Origin: Lobosporangium transversale
Taxonomy: Eukaryota; Mortierellomycota; Mortierellomycetes; Mortierellales; Mortierellaceae
DNA length: 64,000 bases
Assembly: GCF_002105155.1 (NCBI RefSeq)
Contig: NW_019029053.1
Location: 1 to 64,000 of the forward strand
Direction of reading: 5' to 3'
In this document: positions 1 through 12,500 of the stretch, one piece after another
How the letters are laid out: the number at the start of each line of letters is the position of its first letter
Numbering within the stretch: position 1 is the stretch's first letter
Notes under the pieces: generated by a model
Told to the model about the DNA's origin: nothing
The model's database searches: none
Seen by the model: the letters and a program-made list of their open reading frames with translations, nothing else
Position numbers and translations under genes: made by a program

Positions 1-697
1 ACACTTCAGCTCGCGAAACAACCCAGATCCCTAGCTTTGACAAGTATAAGAGTGGATCAGGCGATACTTCAAACCGTGCATTCTCCTATTTCATGGTCGG
101 AACCACCGGTGCTTTGACCTTCCTCGGGGCTAAGACCACTGTCGCAGACTTTTTGGCCAACATGTCCGCTTCTGCTGATGTTTTGGCTTTGGCGAAGGTT
201 GAAGTTGATTTGAGCACCATTCCTGAAGGTCGTAATGTCACCATTAAGTGGCGTGGAAAGCCTGTTTTCATTCGTCACCGTACCGCTGATGAGATTGAGG
301 AGGCTAACGCTGTTAACATCAAGGACCTTCGTGATCCTCAGACCGATTCTGAACGTGCACAAAACCCCGAGTGGTTGGTCATGTTGGGTAATGAATCATC
401 TCTTTATAACTCCTCCTGTTAATTTTTTTTTTTTTATTTCATTTTTATTTATTTATTTTTCGATGATGGTAGTTGATTGACATGCCGATCTGTGGTTGTT
501 TTTATAACTGAATAGGTGTTTGCACTCACTTGGGATGTGTCCCAATTGGTGAAGCTGGTGACTATGGTGGATGGTACTGCCCTTGCCACGGATCTCATTA
601 TGATATTTCTGGCCGTATTCGCAAAGGACCTGCACCATTGAACTTGGAGATTCCTGCCCATTCGTTCGAGGAGGGCAACAAGCTCGTCATTGGATAA
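1..697 (+). CDS. RIP1: Rieske iron-sulfur subunit of cytochrome bc1 complex (5' partial)
   Basis: Exons <1..387 and 516..697, with a GT-AG intron at 388-515. This is the catalytic [2Fe-2S] subunit of respiratory complex III in the mitochondrial inner membrane, which passes electrons from ubiquinol to cytochrome c1. Exon 1 encodes the end of the leader, the [15 protein letters not shown] membrane helix and the hinge. Exon 2 carries both cluster-binding boxes, CTHLGC and CPCHGSH, followed by [13 protein letters not shown], a hallmark of this family. The reading frame is open from base 3. The mitochondrial presequence and start codon lie upstream of the window. The intron falls just before the first cluster box, so splicing is required for a functional protein. 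The 291 bases after the stop hold only AT-rich 3'UTR and the next promoter. Confidence 0.97.
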
Positions 698-988
698 ATT
701 ATAGTAGAATAAGAATAAGAATAAGAAAAAAAAAAGATTCTTCCTCCAACAGAATATGAATGCATGCGAAGAGGAGCTCATATAAATAAACGTGAGAATA
801 CCGAAGTATAATACAAACGGAAAAGCTACAAAAGACTTAAATGCTTTTAAGGCAGAAATGCTTTGCCCAGGATTCAAGCCACATCAAGCAAGTCAACATC
901 TCTGTTTTTTTTGCCACCGATTTTTTTTTTTTTTTTTTTTTTCAAAGTGCTACTACATAATTTACTCATTGCTCTTCATTCTTGGACA

Positions 989-3900
989 ATGGATGAAAGA
1001 GCACGTCATGCGAATGTATATGCGATGCGTGCGCATGCAGCTCGCAATCTCCCTTTGATTTCAGCTGCGCACCACCGTGCTCTCCAGCTTATCCTGGCAA
1101 CAGAAGCCAACGATATCCGATTGTCACCACAGCAGCGCAGGAACGCCCGGACCTTGCAACAGCATTATCAACAACAATATGTTGACACTTGTTTACATCG
1201 AAATAGCATTAATGATACCAATAGCAAGAGCAAGAGCAAAAATGTGGACAATGCAGACAAGGAACGGGACAAACAGAATGATATGGACTGGGAGATGGAC
1301 CAGAACAATAGCAACAGCAGTAGCAGTAATAATAATGGTGGTGGTGGTAGTGATAGCATGGACAAAAATAGGGACGCTAAAGAATGTATTGTTAGTCGCG
1401 TCAGCGCATTGGTAGACAAGGCATTGGAAATGAAACGGACGAAACGAGGATATGTGTCAGCGGTTCAGAGCAGTATCAAACGAGAAGCCAATCTATCGGA
1501 TTATACCATATGTCTAACAGACATTGCAACATTGGTAATTTTTTTTTTTTTTTTTTCCAGTGAAGTTTGCTTTTTATACATCTTTTACAAGGACTAAGTG
1601 GAATAATAACAGATTAAATGACATTTTTCTTGAGGTATAGTTATACTCATAGTATTTAATATGCTTGCTTCTTTTTTTTTTTTTGTGTGTGTGTATGTGT
1701 TTTATATATATTTTAGAGCTGCGAACCAGAACTAGACTTACTTCCAGCTCCAGAGACACTGCCAAGGCTTATTGATCGATCAAATCATTATAAAAGACAG
1801 AACGCGGCACAGACAGAAGTCCAGAATGATGTGTCCGTAGTAGAGATCGCTAAAACACAAAATACACTGGTCACCACCAACCCGTTACAATCATTTATTG
1901 ATCCTATGCAACAACAACAGCAACAACAACAGCTTCGTCTTCTGCAAGAGCAGCAACCATCAACATCAATTACTCAGGTCACTGAGCTTATGCCCACTGA
2001 CGGACCATCTCCTACAAATGAGAGAAGTGGATTCGGTGAGAGATCACTATTAAATGTTGGCAACAATCTAAAGGATAATCAAAAAAACCATACCATAAGC
2101 ACTATAAACGCACAGCGGCAGCAGCAGCTTCAATCATCTCAACACACTTTGACACAACAACCAAAAGTAAAGCCGAGATATGCAACATATGAAGATGAAG
2201 ATAATGAGATGAGTATAGATGACCCTCGTTCGCCTCTTGATTTTAAAAGAACAAATGATTTCAATGGATTGGATCGTCCTACCAAGAAGAAAGTAAGAGC
2301 CGCAAGCCGTACAATAATAACATTTTTATTTGTAATCAAGAGACACAGAGGAAGAGAGAAGAGTGGGGGGGGGGGGGGGGGGGGGCAAGAGTGAAAGATA
2401 GTTAAAAAAAAAAAAAAAAAAAAAAGATACCAATTCCATTTCTTAATACTATAACTTAGGTGAGGACTGAGCGAGCCGATGAACTAGGCGAGAATGGCAC
2501 AAGGCCAATGAACTTCATTACTGCTAAAGAGCAAATGGTAAGTATATTTCTCAACATGTGTGTAATTGTGTATGTCAAATTCATAACCATATTATATATT
2601 TTGTATAAATAATCATCAATAATTTCGTCCACATTTGCATTCACAATTTTTCTTTCTCTTTTATCATTATTCTTTTAATTACTACTATTACTACTATTAT
2701 TGTAGGTGATTGAAGAGCAACAGCAGGAAGAAAAGAAAGCTAACCATTACTCTAATCGAGGTGGCTTTAATGCTCCTACGAGCAATCCCTATAATAATTA
2801 TGGAAACAATACTTCATCCACGAATACGGATAACACTACTTCAGCAATCTTGAAATCAAGGAAACTTGGGACAAAGAGAGCCAAATTCAAACCACCATTA
2901 AACGTGGGTAATAATAGTGACAACAATGGTGATATAAACATGACAGGCACGGCCAAATCACCAAGTAAGGCAGACGAACCTGTGGACGAACGGTTGCGAA
3001 ATATCGATCCTAAAATGATTGAAGCCATCAATAATGAGGTATGTAAATTAGAAGCGCTTTTGTCCAGTGTTTGTAAACTGAATATGAAGAAAAAAAAAAA
3101 GGCTTCTGATGCTGATACACTGCACGATGTTTTTGTCCGCCTTTTTTTTGCATAGATTATGGAATCATTGCCAGGTGTAACATGGGATGATATATCTGGA
3201 CTAGAGCATGCTAAGAAGACAATCAAGGAGACGATTACCTGGCCAATGTTGAGGCCGGATATATTCACAGGGCTCCGCAGGCCTCCTAAAGGCTTACTTC
3301 TGTTTGGGCCTCCAGGTACAGGAAAGACGATGATTGGAAAATGCATTGCCAGTCAATCCAAAGCCACGTTTTTCAGCATTAGCAGTTCTTCATTGACCTC
3401 CAAATGGGTTGGAGATGGTGAAAAGATGGTTCGTGCATTGTTTGCAGTTGCACGATGTCATCAACCAGCGGTCATTTTTATGGACGAGATCGACTCTTTA
3501 TTGACGCAGCGTAGTGACGGCGAAGTAGAGGCCTCTCGAAGGATCAAGACTGAGTTTTTGGTCCAATTTGATGGTGTAGGCGTAGGGGGTGAAGAAGACC
3601 GGATTCTGATTGTAGGCGCAACTAATCGACCACAAGAGATTGATGAAGCTGCAAGACGTCGGTTTCAGAAGCGACTATATATTCCACTACCAGAGAACCG
3701 GGGCCGTCATTCGTTGATGATGCGATTGTTGGAGAAACAAGCACATAATTTGACACCAGAGCAAATTCAGGATATATGTGATAGAACAGAAGGCTATTCA
3801 GGTTCGGATATGTCAGGCCTATGTCGAGAAGCGGCACTGGGACCTGTACGGGCAATTCAAGGGGATATTTTGGAAATCGGTCTGGATGCACTCCGGCCTA

Positions 3901-4016
3901 TCAACCATGGAGATTTTTTGGAGGCATTATCGCAAGTACGAGCGAGTGTGAGTGATCGGGATCTGGACTTGTATAGAGAATGGGATAGGGATTATGGATC
4001 CGTGGCCAAATCATAA
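989..4016 (+). CDS. FIGNL1: Fidgetin-like AAA ATPase
   Basis: Exons 989..1534, 1717..2292, 2460..2537, 2706..3038 and 3156..4016 join in frame (all phase 0) to 797 aa. The N-terminal 500 residues are low complexity (Asn/Ser, polyQ at 1909-1931), apart from NFITAKEQM encoded at the end of exon 3, a motif I know from fidgetin-like-1 proteins. The last exon holds one AAA domain: Walker [10 protein letters not shown] (about residue 561), Walker B IFMDEID (about 619-624), an arginine-finger region RRRFQKRLY and the VPS4/fidgetin-type C-terminal helices. In animals and plants FIGNL1 dismantles RAD51 filaments, and its relatives sever microtubules; which role applies here is inference. Baker's yeast lacks it. 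Intron 2 carries a run of 21 G. The gene converges on ERG3 with about 220 bp of AT-rich spacer. Confidence 0.92.
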
Positions 4017-4234
4017 TTTTTTTTAAAAAAAATATAAAAATATATATTTATACTAATGATGACATTGGATAAATGGCGATTGTGATTATTCTAATTTATT
4101 TATTTATTTATTTAAATAATGATAATGCTAAATCGATTTACAATAATGAATAAAAAGGATAGTAACAATAATATGTAAAAGAAAATGCCTGTTTTTTTTT
4201 CTTTTTTTTTTTTTTTTTTTTTTCTTTTTTAAAA

Positions 4235-5754
4235 CTACAGAGCCTTGGTGGCGTTTGACTTGGGGTTTATCTTAAAAGTGTGGTCAGAAGCCTCAGTAGG
4301 CTTACCATTCTCATCAAAGTTGTCAACATCCTTTGCTTGTTTTTTCCAGACAGTCTTGTCCATGCGAAGAGATGGATCATACATGGAAGCATCTGGCTTG
4401 CGGAACGAGCCACCGAAACGATCCCATAGGGTCGTATACTGACCATAGTTGTAATTGAAATACAGATGATGGACTGCATGATGGGCTGCTGAGTTGACGA
4501 CAGCATTGTCGACCAAGTATTCACCATCATGGATCAAAACAGACCAAAAATTAACAGCTGCAAACAACACCAGATAGATGTACTTTTGCATAGGCATCAA
4601 GTACACAAACAAATGGTATGGAACCGACTGAGAGTATCCATCCAAAAAGTGGAAAGCATGTGAGGAGAAAGGAGTAGGAACAATCCATTTATGATGAGGC
4701 TAATAAAAAATAAAAAAAAAAAAATATAAAAAAAAGAGGAGTATTAGTTTACTACTGTTGTCGATGGATCATTTGCAAAATATTCCTGTGCCGTGCAATT
4801 GCAATTGTAACAGATCATTGCAAAGGGGAAAATTTATCGCTATTCCAACGGCTGAAGCAATTGGAGTGAGAAATGATTTAGATTTACCATGCCCCAAAAT
4901 TGATGTTGTAGTTGTTATAGTTGTTGGTAAAGACATACCTTGTGAACACGCTTGTAGATAAGAGGATGATGCAAGAAGCGATGAATCCAATAGATACCAA
5001 AGTCAGTGAAGGCCAAGAAGGCAAGAATACTGATAAAAACGTAGCCCCAGCCATCCAAAAAAGGTTCAATCAAAGGTGCCAAGGGACCGAATTTAGCAGC
5101 GCGTGCAGCTGTTTCAGCGGCTGCGGTTGAGGCAGCAGCAGCAGCAGCAGCAGCAGCGGTGACGTTGACGGTTGTTCCAGTAGCAACAGCAGCAGCGACA
5201 GTTTGTTGGATAACAGAGGTTGGGGCGTGATAGATCGCATTGCTGAGAATTCTGTCCTTGGCATGGATATGGACGTAGAGTTTGCTCCAACCACGGACTT
5301 CACCCACGAACCATGGGGTGGTTAAGACCGCGATCCCAGGAAGAGCCTTCATTGACATGATGATTTCGAGTTTGACTTGGTTCTTGAGATATTTGGGATG
5401 TTTCTTATGGTTATGATCAAAGAAGAGGTAGTAGGAGGGAGTAGCGAAGCAAAAGTACATGAACAGACCACCTAGATAGGTGAGAACGAGAAGCGAGAGA
5501 GTCTGACGGAGAATATTGTCGGCTGGAAGTGTATTGAGGGTCATGTTTGTAGCCATAGCAGAAGAGACCACTGTGTGGAACAGATCTTTGAGAACTTCAA
5601 AGGGAGAGGACGATGTGGTAAGGAGAGTATGCAAGTCTGACCATTTTGGGATTGCAGCACTGGCAGCAATGAGATCAGGGATGGGAATGGCAGGGAGATG
5701 TGAGTAGACAGAGTTGTAGACATACTCGTCTGCGTAATGGAGAACGGTGTCCAT
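4235..5754 (-). CDS. ERG3: C-5 sterol desaturase
   Basis: Exons 5754..4939 and 4699..4235 on the minus strand join to 426 aa. The enzyme introduces the C5-C6 double bond of ergosterol in the ER membrane, using cytochrome b5 and O2. It is a fatty-acid-hydroxylase superfamily member, and the three di-iron histidine boxes are visible: HRFLHH (258-263), HKPHH (271-275) and HAVHH (346-350). The second box is assembled across the exon junction, so the splice call is well supported. Hydrophobic segments flank the boxes. Residues about 195-215 are an Ala-rich insertion coded by a GCT/GCA/GCC run (5127-5165 on the plus strand), outside the catalytic core and probably a linker expansion. The start ATG at 5754 is the first in frame; the 5' flank is purine-rich on the plus strand. 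Confidence 0.95.
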
Positions 5755-7059
5755 GGTTGGAATCTGAAGAGACGGGAAGGAAAGAGATCAAGAGACAAAG
5801 AGATCAGTGTGTGAAATGAACGAACACACACACGAGCACGAACACCAGACAAGGACGCGAAGGAAGAGCAAATTGAATAACAGAGAGGGATTGTGGTTAA
5901 GAAAAAGAAAAAGAAAAAGAAGAAAAGCAAAGTATGAGAGATAACGCTGGACTCTTTGCTTTCTGGTTTTTCGATCCATGGCTTTATTTATTGTGAGTTC
6001 ACTATGCATTGTGCCATGTTCGATACAGTCTGATTCAATTGCATCCATAAGAAGTAAGCGGAATGCCTTTTATTTTTTGAAAGCATGTTTCATTGACGTG
6101 ATTATCATTCATGGCTGTGATGCCCCCATCTACTGTTGTCGAGGTAATTAGCCATATCCTAGTTACAGGTGGACGGATATTGGGTCTACTCTCTACCGTG
6201 CTTGAAATGTCTTCCTGCGCAGACCTAAATACCATCAGATTCCTCAGAAAAAAAAAAGAAAAAAAAACGGTTCCTGTGCTTTGTTTGTGTACAGCACAGA
6301 CAGTCAAAAAAAAAAAAATCAGCCCACATTTTGATGGACAAATGATTTGCCAGTCAAACACATTCCGTTAGTCGGAATCAAAGCACCCTGTAGTCCTGTT
6401 GGACATTTTTTTTTTTTTTTTTTTTTTTCAAAAATGGATGCGCTCATAATCTGTAAATCAGCAACAGCTCATTGACTATGAATGTTCATTCTCCCACCCG
6501 TTAGTTTTAGTTCCTCTTTCTGGCATCCCACTCAATTCCCGCCACAATTATCTATAAACGCCTGTCATCTTTTTTTGTACTTATATTTTTATTAATATAT
6601 TTTTCGTATACAGATCGTCAGTACAATCGAGACTGTAGGCGAACGATTCCTTATCAGATCCATGGATCAAAACAAATAAGAATAAAAAAATCAGCTCACT
6701 TCATTTGGGGCTACTCTCTTGTTTTTTTTTAAAAAAAAAACAATCGTATGTTAGGCCAAGCACCAAACTTTTTTTTTAAACATATAATCGCCGCATTCAG
6801 ATAAATTCATCATCTGTACCTAGACATCCGGAAGAACTTCCTACAAAGGAATCGGACACAGGTGCTGCATATCTACATTTATGGATATCACCCTACCATA
6901 TTATGAAAGTCAACAAGATACCCTTCATCGCCACAGCTATATAGTTGGTAAAGCAAATCGTTCTATTCTTTCCAATCATACGCTATTATATAAACTTTCA
7001 TATTTCGCAGGTTGTATTAGCGTCCTCAGACATAGAAACACTACCTGAATAGAAAGTTA
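5755..7059. other. Intergenic, no gene recognised
   Basis: Upstream region of ERG3 (5755-6050 is its likely 5'UTR and promoter), then AT-rich sequence with homopolymers. These include a T run at about 6405-6428 and a near-perfect T10/A10 inverted repeat at about 6722-6741. The open frames here are low-complexity and resemble no family I know. Confidence 0.6.
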
Positions 7060-8310
7060 TCCTTGATTACTCGGATCATGAATTGTTAGATATTTGAATG
7101 TAGTCTTGATACCATTAATGAAGATGAGTAAGCCCTCTGTGATACTTAATGACCATAGTTTTGATTTTAACGTTTTGTTCGCATTCCTGTTCAATGAACT
7201 TAAAATATTGCTCGAATATGTAAACAGCCACATTATTATTAAACGTATCATGGGAACACGTTCGTTTCCATCTTACGAAGAGGAAAACTAACTTTGTACT
7301 GCAGTGGGATCTCTACCTGAAAGGATTCCTCTTCACCTGTTCTTGAGGAAGCCAAGCAGAGTTCTAGTTTTGAGACTACTGTAGTTTCATGTTCAAATAT
7401 TGTTTTTGTGTCTATTACAGAAAATATGAAAGAGTAATTGGCTACGAATGCCTTTGATACCAATTAAGAAGAAAGAGGTAATATTGAGGGTGAGGTTGTC
7501 AGTGGGGAATACTATGAAGAGATTGAGGAGAATGCTAACAAGGAGATAAAGAGGGACCTCGTCCACAGTAATCATCAAAAGTGGGAATTAATAATACAAT
7601 GAAGCGAACTTGTTCCTAAAAAAAAATAAAAAAAATAAAAAAAGATACACTGGTATCTCGAAATGAAGAGCCAAGAAATAACGCGGTATGGGATAAGCCT
7701 TTTGAGTTCCGTTCAGCAGGATATATCATCTGCTCGATTTATCTGTTATTCTTTACCCGTGTTTTTTTATATTTACTGATCCAAATATGAGTCCACAACA
7801 GAGGAAATAAGGTTATGCTGGTAGCAGAAGGTTTGATTTTTGGAAATTTGGACCTTACACGTAAAAAAAGGATCACTCTAGGATTCTTATAACTTGCGAA
7901 TCGGGAAGCATACCAACAAAAGAACATGATTGAGTTGTAGAAGAGAATCATCTGCACAAAAAAAAGTGGTTTAGTTTCATGTGCATTGCCGACCTATGCA
8001 AACGAGTAGATTTTTCCTTGAGGTCATAAATTACTGTCAGGACTAGGCAGGCGGCGCTGCAACAAAAGACGCGTATTGTGGCGCAGTACTTTAGTCACAA
8101 AGTCAATCTCTTTTTATGGCATAAAGGCGTGAAAAGATGGAGGCATCCTATTTGAATAGGGCACACAAATACATCATACTCACACCTTGTATGGGCCATA
8201 GCAGCCTCGGATCGCTAACTTTCGCTCTCGCCTTCATCTTCACCATCAAGAAGTATTTTATTGAAGAAATCCTAGGGAGCGTTCACTATCGCTCCAATAT
8301 TATTTTAATT
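7060..8310 (-). pseudogene. Possible multi-pass membrane protein gene or remnant
   Basis: The minus strand carries several short, protein-like, hydrophobic blocks in an exon-like pattern. About 8285-8165 reads as a basic segment ending RLLWPIQG followed by a GTGAGT donor. About 8060-8010 reads ACLVLTVIYDLKEKS. About 7949-7740 begins after a TTTGTGCAG acceptor and reads MILFYNSIMFFCWYASRF. About 7575-7440 contains LYLLVSILLNLFIVFP. Together they look like transmembrane helices of one protein. I could not join all blocks in one uninterrupted frame: at least one junction leads to a stop. It is therefore either an intron-rich gene I have mis-spliced or a decaying copy. Family unknown. Confidence 0.35.
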
Positions 8311-8349
8311 TATCTTCTCTTTCTCACACACACATAACCTGCAGTGAGT

Positions 8350-8760
8350 AGACTTCATTCGGGCTTTTACATATCACTTCAAGCGCCGCTACAGCCATCA
8401 CTTCATGACGTGAAGAGGCCCAATAGGGTATATTTCAGACCCTTATACTATTTCACACACGCCTCGAATTCTACATTTATCTCATCTTTGCATATTAAAT
8501 GGATAAAACGAGCATGAATTTATTCGAGTCTAACTGCAAGCTCAATGAATGCAAGGTCCTTTGCACGTCTGTTGGTAACCATAATTGAGCTTTTTTTGTT
8601 TGTGTCCTTAGATAGGAACATATTGTATACTGTACGTTGTATAGAATTGTAGAATATATCCCATTTCCATCACCTTTAGTGGATGAATATGTTGGTTAGT
8701 CTACGAAACAAGGTGAAGAGAGAGGTAGGATTCATCCTCATCGGCTTCATAATTCTATTT
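8350..8760. other. Intergenic, nothing recognised
   Basis: Unique-looking AT-rich sequence between the membrane-protein remnant and the TATA box of the broken secreted-protein gene. No ORF of interest and no RNA gene seen. Confidence 0.5.
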
Positions 8761-8763
8761 TCG

Positions 8764-8770
8764 TATAAAA
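8764..8770 (+). promoter_or_regulatory. TATA box
   Basis: TATAAAA lies about 120 bases upstream of the ATG at 8890, followed by a run of about 13 C and a longer T run. The spacing suits a fungal TATA-type promoter with a pyrimidine-rich leader. It supports the view that the broken downstream reading frame was once an expressed gene. Confidence 0.5.
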
Positions 8771-8889
8771 GCAGATCGCTTTATCCCCCCCCCCCCCTTT
8801 TTTTTTTTTTTTTTTCTTCTGTTCTTCGCTCCTCGATTTTCAGTTCCAAGCAACCTTGAGATCAACAATAAAAGAAAGAATACTCAAGT

Positions 8890-9170
8890 ATGAAGTTCAT
8901 TACTGCTATCTCTGTTCTCCTCGCTTTGGTGCCACTAGCATGACCGTCAAAGATTTTACCCTCAACCGTTACACTCACTGCAATGAAAAGGTGGTCTGTC
9001 TTAACTACCGCTGGCGCAAAGATGAACATCATTATCAAGTGACACAACCATGTACGCTGATTCCCAAGGGTTCTGCGCTCTCTTGGCTAAGTCTGGGACC
9101 CTTTGCCCCGTTCCTACCAGTGTTGTTCAAATCAGGCCTTGCTCTCGTATACATCTTTTATATAACTTAG
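8890..9170 (+). pseudogene. Broken gene for a small secreted cysteine-rich protein
   Basis: ATG at 8890 opens a classic signal peptide, MKFITAISVLLALVPLA, that hits TGA at 8941. In the adjacent frame, coding-like sequence continues at once (MTVKDFTLNRYTHCNEK, then VVCLNYRWRKDEHHY), with cysteines spaced as in small secreted proteins. From about 9050 a third frame (QGFCALLAKSGTLCPV) looks like the better continuation. Two frameshifts after an intact signal peptide, behind a good TATA box, indicate a recent pseudogene or assembly indels. An intron does not explain the break, because there is no room for one. The function of the intact parent is unknown. Confidence 0.45.
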
Positions 9171-9426
9171 CTCCACCCTGTCTCTTTCATAGTCCTGAGG
9201 AAAATAAATTAATTATGATGCCCAACTATTTCGTTTTGCGCCATCTTCAAGTCGTCTTATTTGAACAAACATGGTCTTTTACACGCGTCGTGTACATAAA
9301 CTATTTCAACCTTATTCTTTTTAAAAATAAGAAAGGCAAAAAAAAACAATAAAGACGCGTTGACCAAAGGTCTCCTGAACAATTGCCTTCCGACTTTGGT
9401 CTTTCAACTTCCTATTTGTTGTATCG

Positions 9427-9458
<32 letters not shown>

Positions 9459-9921
9459 TATATCGTCTTCACTGGGCTCGACTAGATTGCACATGATCAA
9501 CGTTCGCTTAATATTGGGACTCATGATTAATAAACTAATATTAAAATAGCAACAATAGCCCCCGTGACTCGCTTGTGTTAGAAGAGAGTGCGAAGATTCT
9601 AAGGTATACAATGAATGGTATTCCATGTATTTTATGTGAGATTTCGAGAGATGGATTGCACACCGCGGAAGAATTTTTTCTTCTTGTTTTGTTGCTGTTT
9701 GTTTCGTGAACGTTCTTTTCTCTCCCGTTTGAACTCAGCCTTGGCCCTTTTCCTTCTTTTGGCTTCTCTTCCTTTGTAAATACTTTTATCCCTCTTCCTT
9801 CCTCGCTCTGTAAATACAACTTCTCACCCACCACTCCTATCTTTTTTCCTTTTTTCTTTACTTTTTTTTCCTTTCTTGCTTGAACTGTAAATACATTTTC
9901 TCACCCTTCCATTTCACACAA
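9171..9921. other. Promoter and 5'UTR region of the choline-transporter-like gene
   Basis: AT-rich spacer with a T run at 9429-9450, passing into a strongly pyrimidine-rich stretch (about 9660-9920) just before the CTL start codon. Such CT-rich leaders precede several genes in this window. No separate gene seen. Confidence 0.5.
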
Positions 9922-11613
9922 ATGGCCATGCAAGCTCCCAACTATGGTGCCAGCGGAAGCATGCCTCCAAACTATTCTCAAGAGGAGCATGCACCACTGA
10001 TTCCAAAAACCTCAACCGAGGGCAAATTCACACCAAACGCACACTACAACGACGTTTGGGCAACTGGACTTTTCCTCCTCAACATTGCTGCCTTCACTGG
10101 TCTCAATATCTACTCATTCAAGTCCTATGCCAACAACCTCGCCAACCCTTTTGTAGTTCTTGAGGATGGCAGCAGAGTTGCCACCAACGCCTTTACAATC
10201 GACCACTCGCTCTCTGTTTTAGCCCTCACGTCTGTCGCTGTAACCTTTGGATTGGCTTTTGGCTACTTTATCCTCATCCAGCGCAAGACCGCTTTCCTCG
10301 TCAAGTTCTCTTTTCTCTGCAGTGTCTTGTTCACCATCGGCTTGGGTGTTTTACAGATTATGTCCGGTAGTCTCTTCTGGGGCGCATTGTCTGTTGCCGC
10401 TGGTGTGGTTATCCTCTTCTTCTACAAGCTCTGGGCAGAGCGCATGCCCTTTACTGTTCTGCTCCTTCAGACTGTCACATCGGTCACGCGCAAGTACCCA
10501 GGTACACTCGCTGTACGTATTTCACGCATGATCAATATTTTTTTTTTTTTTTTTTTTCTCTCCTTGGCATAATTCGCATAATCCACATAATTCTTCCACG
10601 TTGAAACGTTGTAGATGTTGCTGACCTAATATATTTGTCCACTTTTTTCATTTAATACAAAAATACAGGTTGCTTTCTCAGGTCTGTTTACACAGATTGC
10701 ATGGACCACATTCTGGGTCTTCTCCTTAGTTATCAACTACTCTGTGTTTCAACGCATTTCAAACTGCAGGGCCGACGACTCGGGAAATAAGAGCAGAGTA
10801 GTCTGTGATAACAATCAGCTCTACATGGTCATGATCTATCTCAACTTTGTCATGTTCTGGAATACAGAGGTAATCAAGAACGTTGTTCACGTGACTATTT
10901 CTGGAGTTTTTGGCGTCTACTACTTTTTCGAGGGTTCTGCTGCTGGCGCGCCCGAGTCACCTACGTTGGCTTCTTCCAAGCGAGCCCTTACTACATCTTT
11001 TGGCAGTATCTGCTTTGGCTCCTTGTTGATTGCCCTTCTGCAGACTCTACGATACATTCTCAACTCTCTCAAATCCGATTCAGACGATGGCTTCATGCAG
11101 TTCCTGGCGATGTGTGCAGATTGTATTCTCAGCTGTCTGGAGGGTCTCTTTGAAATTTTCAACAAATTTGCGTTTACTCAGGTGGCCATTTATGGCAAGC
11201 CTTTTGTCACTGCTGCCAAAGATACTTGGGAAATGATCAAAGACCGGGGCGTGGATGCAATTGTAAACGACAGCTTGGCCGGCAATGTCTTGGGCATGGG
11301 CACACTCTCGGTCGCTTTGCTCAGTGGACTCTATGGTTATCTCTTTATCAAGCTTGTTCAGCCTGGTTTTTATGAAAAGGACGATGAAACGCTTGTCATT
11401 GTCTTGGTTGTTCTAGTTGAGATGATTTTGGGAGCAGCCATGATGTCTGTGCCGAACAATGTGATTGATTCCGGTGTCACTACCACGTTTGTAGCCCTTG
11501 CAGAGGATCCACAAACGTTGCACAGGACCAAGCCCGATCTCTATCGCCAAATTGAAGTGCACTATCCTGGAGTTACCCACAACGTCCGTGGTGATCGTGT
11601 TATCCGTGATTAA
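9922..11613 (+). CDS. PNS1: Choline-transporter-like (CTL/PNS1) membrane protein
   Basis: Exons 9922..10512 and 10669..11613 (intron 10513-10668, phase 0) give 511 aa. The short hydrophilic N-terminus (MAMQAPNYGASG) is followed by about ten hydrophobic helices, the topology of CTL/SLC44 proteins. Diagnostic stretches are in exon 2: FTQVAIYGKPF, and near the C-terminus FVALAEDPQTLHRTKPDL, which match the conserved CTL core and tail. Fungal PNS1 proteins are plasma-membrane proteins of uncertain substrate; choline transport is inferred from the animal relatives. An in-frame ATG at 9880 would add 14 residues, but 9922 has the better context and directly follows the pyrimidine-rich leader. The intron has a T20 run. 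Confidence 0.9.
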
Positions 11614-12500
11614 GCATATACGGATTAATAGGGAAGAACAATCCATTCGGTGCAGCAATACTTTTTTTTTTTTTTATTTTTATTTTTTTTTTTTCCTACA
11701 CACTTTGTTTGAATGGATTCCAGACTTTGAGGATATCAATACAAATAAAAAAAAAGGAAAAAGAAAATCAGACATAAAAAGTTCAAATATAATTGTTTTC
11801 ATATCTACAGCATGACACTCATAGTCCCGGATCTTTTTTTTTTTTTTTTTTTTTTTTTTTCGGGCTGAGCAGAGATTGGCAGTAGCAAGAAAGTGTGTGC
11901 TGACACGTGACCCGATCGCTCCGCAACTGGTTGACAAAAAGTCCGGAAGAACGGACATCCGCTGAAGCGAACAAATGTGACCAAAATGTGAGAATGGGGA
12001 AAGAGTACAGCTTTGTAATGTGCGTTGGAAGGATGCGCTTCGCTTTAGTTTTTTTTTTTTTTTTCTTGTCTCTACGCGGCAAATAGTTCTTCACATTCTT
12101 GGGTTGCTCATTCCCTTTGGTTAGTAAAGAATTGCGGCTCGCCTTGTCACCTTAAATATTGCTCTTATCCCTGTAAATTTCCCTTTACTCTCTTTCATCC
12201 TTCATTCCTTACCTCTCTTCTCGACTTGCTCATTCCATTTGTTGGAATAGAAACACATTCTCATTTTTTTTTTCCTTCTTCCTTCCTTTCTTTTCTTCCT
12301 CTTACTTTCAGCCCCGCCCCCACTCCCACTTTACTCTACTGCTGGAAGGAAGAACAAAACTATTGCTGCGTTCTTTATATCATAGATCACCAACTATAGA
12401 AAGCCAATTGTACTATATACCCTACGAAATTTGATTTTTATTTTTTTTATTTTTGATACAATATTGTTTTTGAACCTTCTCTATTGGGAAACAATTCACA
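11614..12500. other. Spacer and VWA8 promoter/5'UTR
   Basis: 3'UTR of the CTL gene, then homopolymer T runs (about 11662-11694, 11834-11860, 12050-12064) and a CT-rich promoter-like stretch (about 12170-12320) ahead of VWA8. No gene or RNA gene recognised. Confidence 0.5.

Noticed and set aside
4758-4961. Plus-strand ORF opposite the ERG3 intron
   Set aside because: Overlaps the ERG3 intron and exon 1 end in antisense; no family resemblance.
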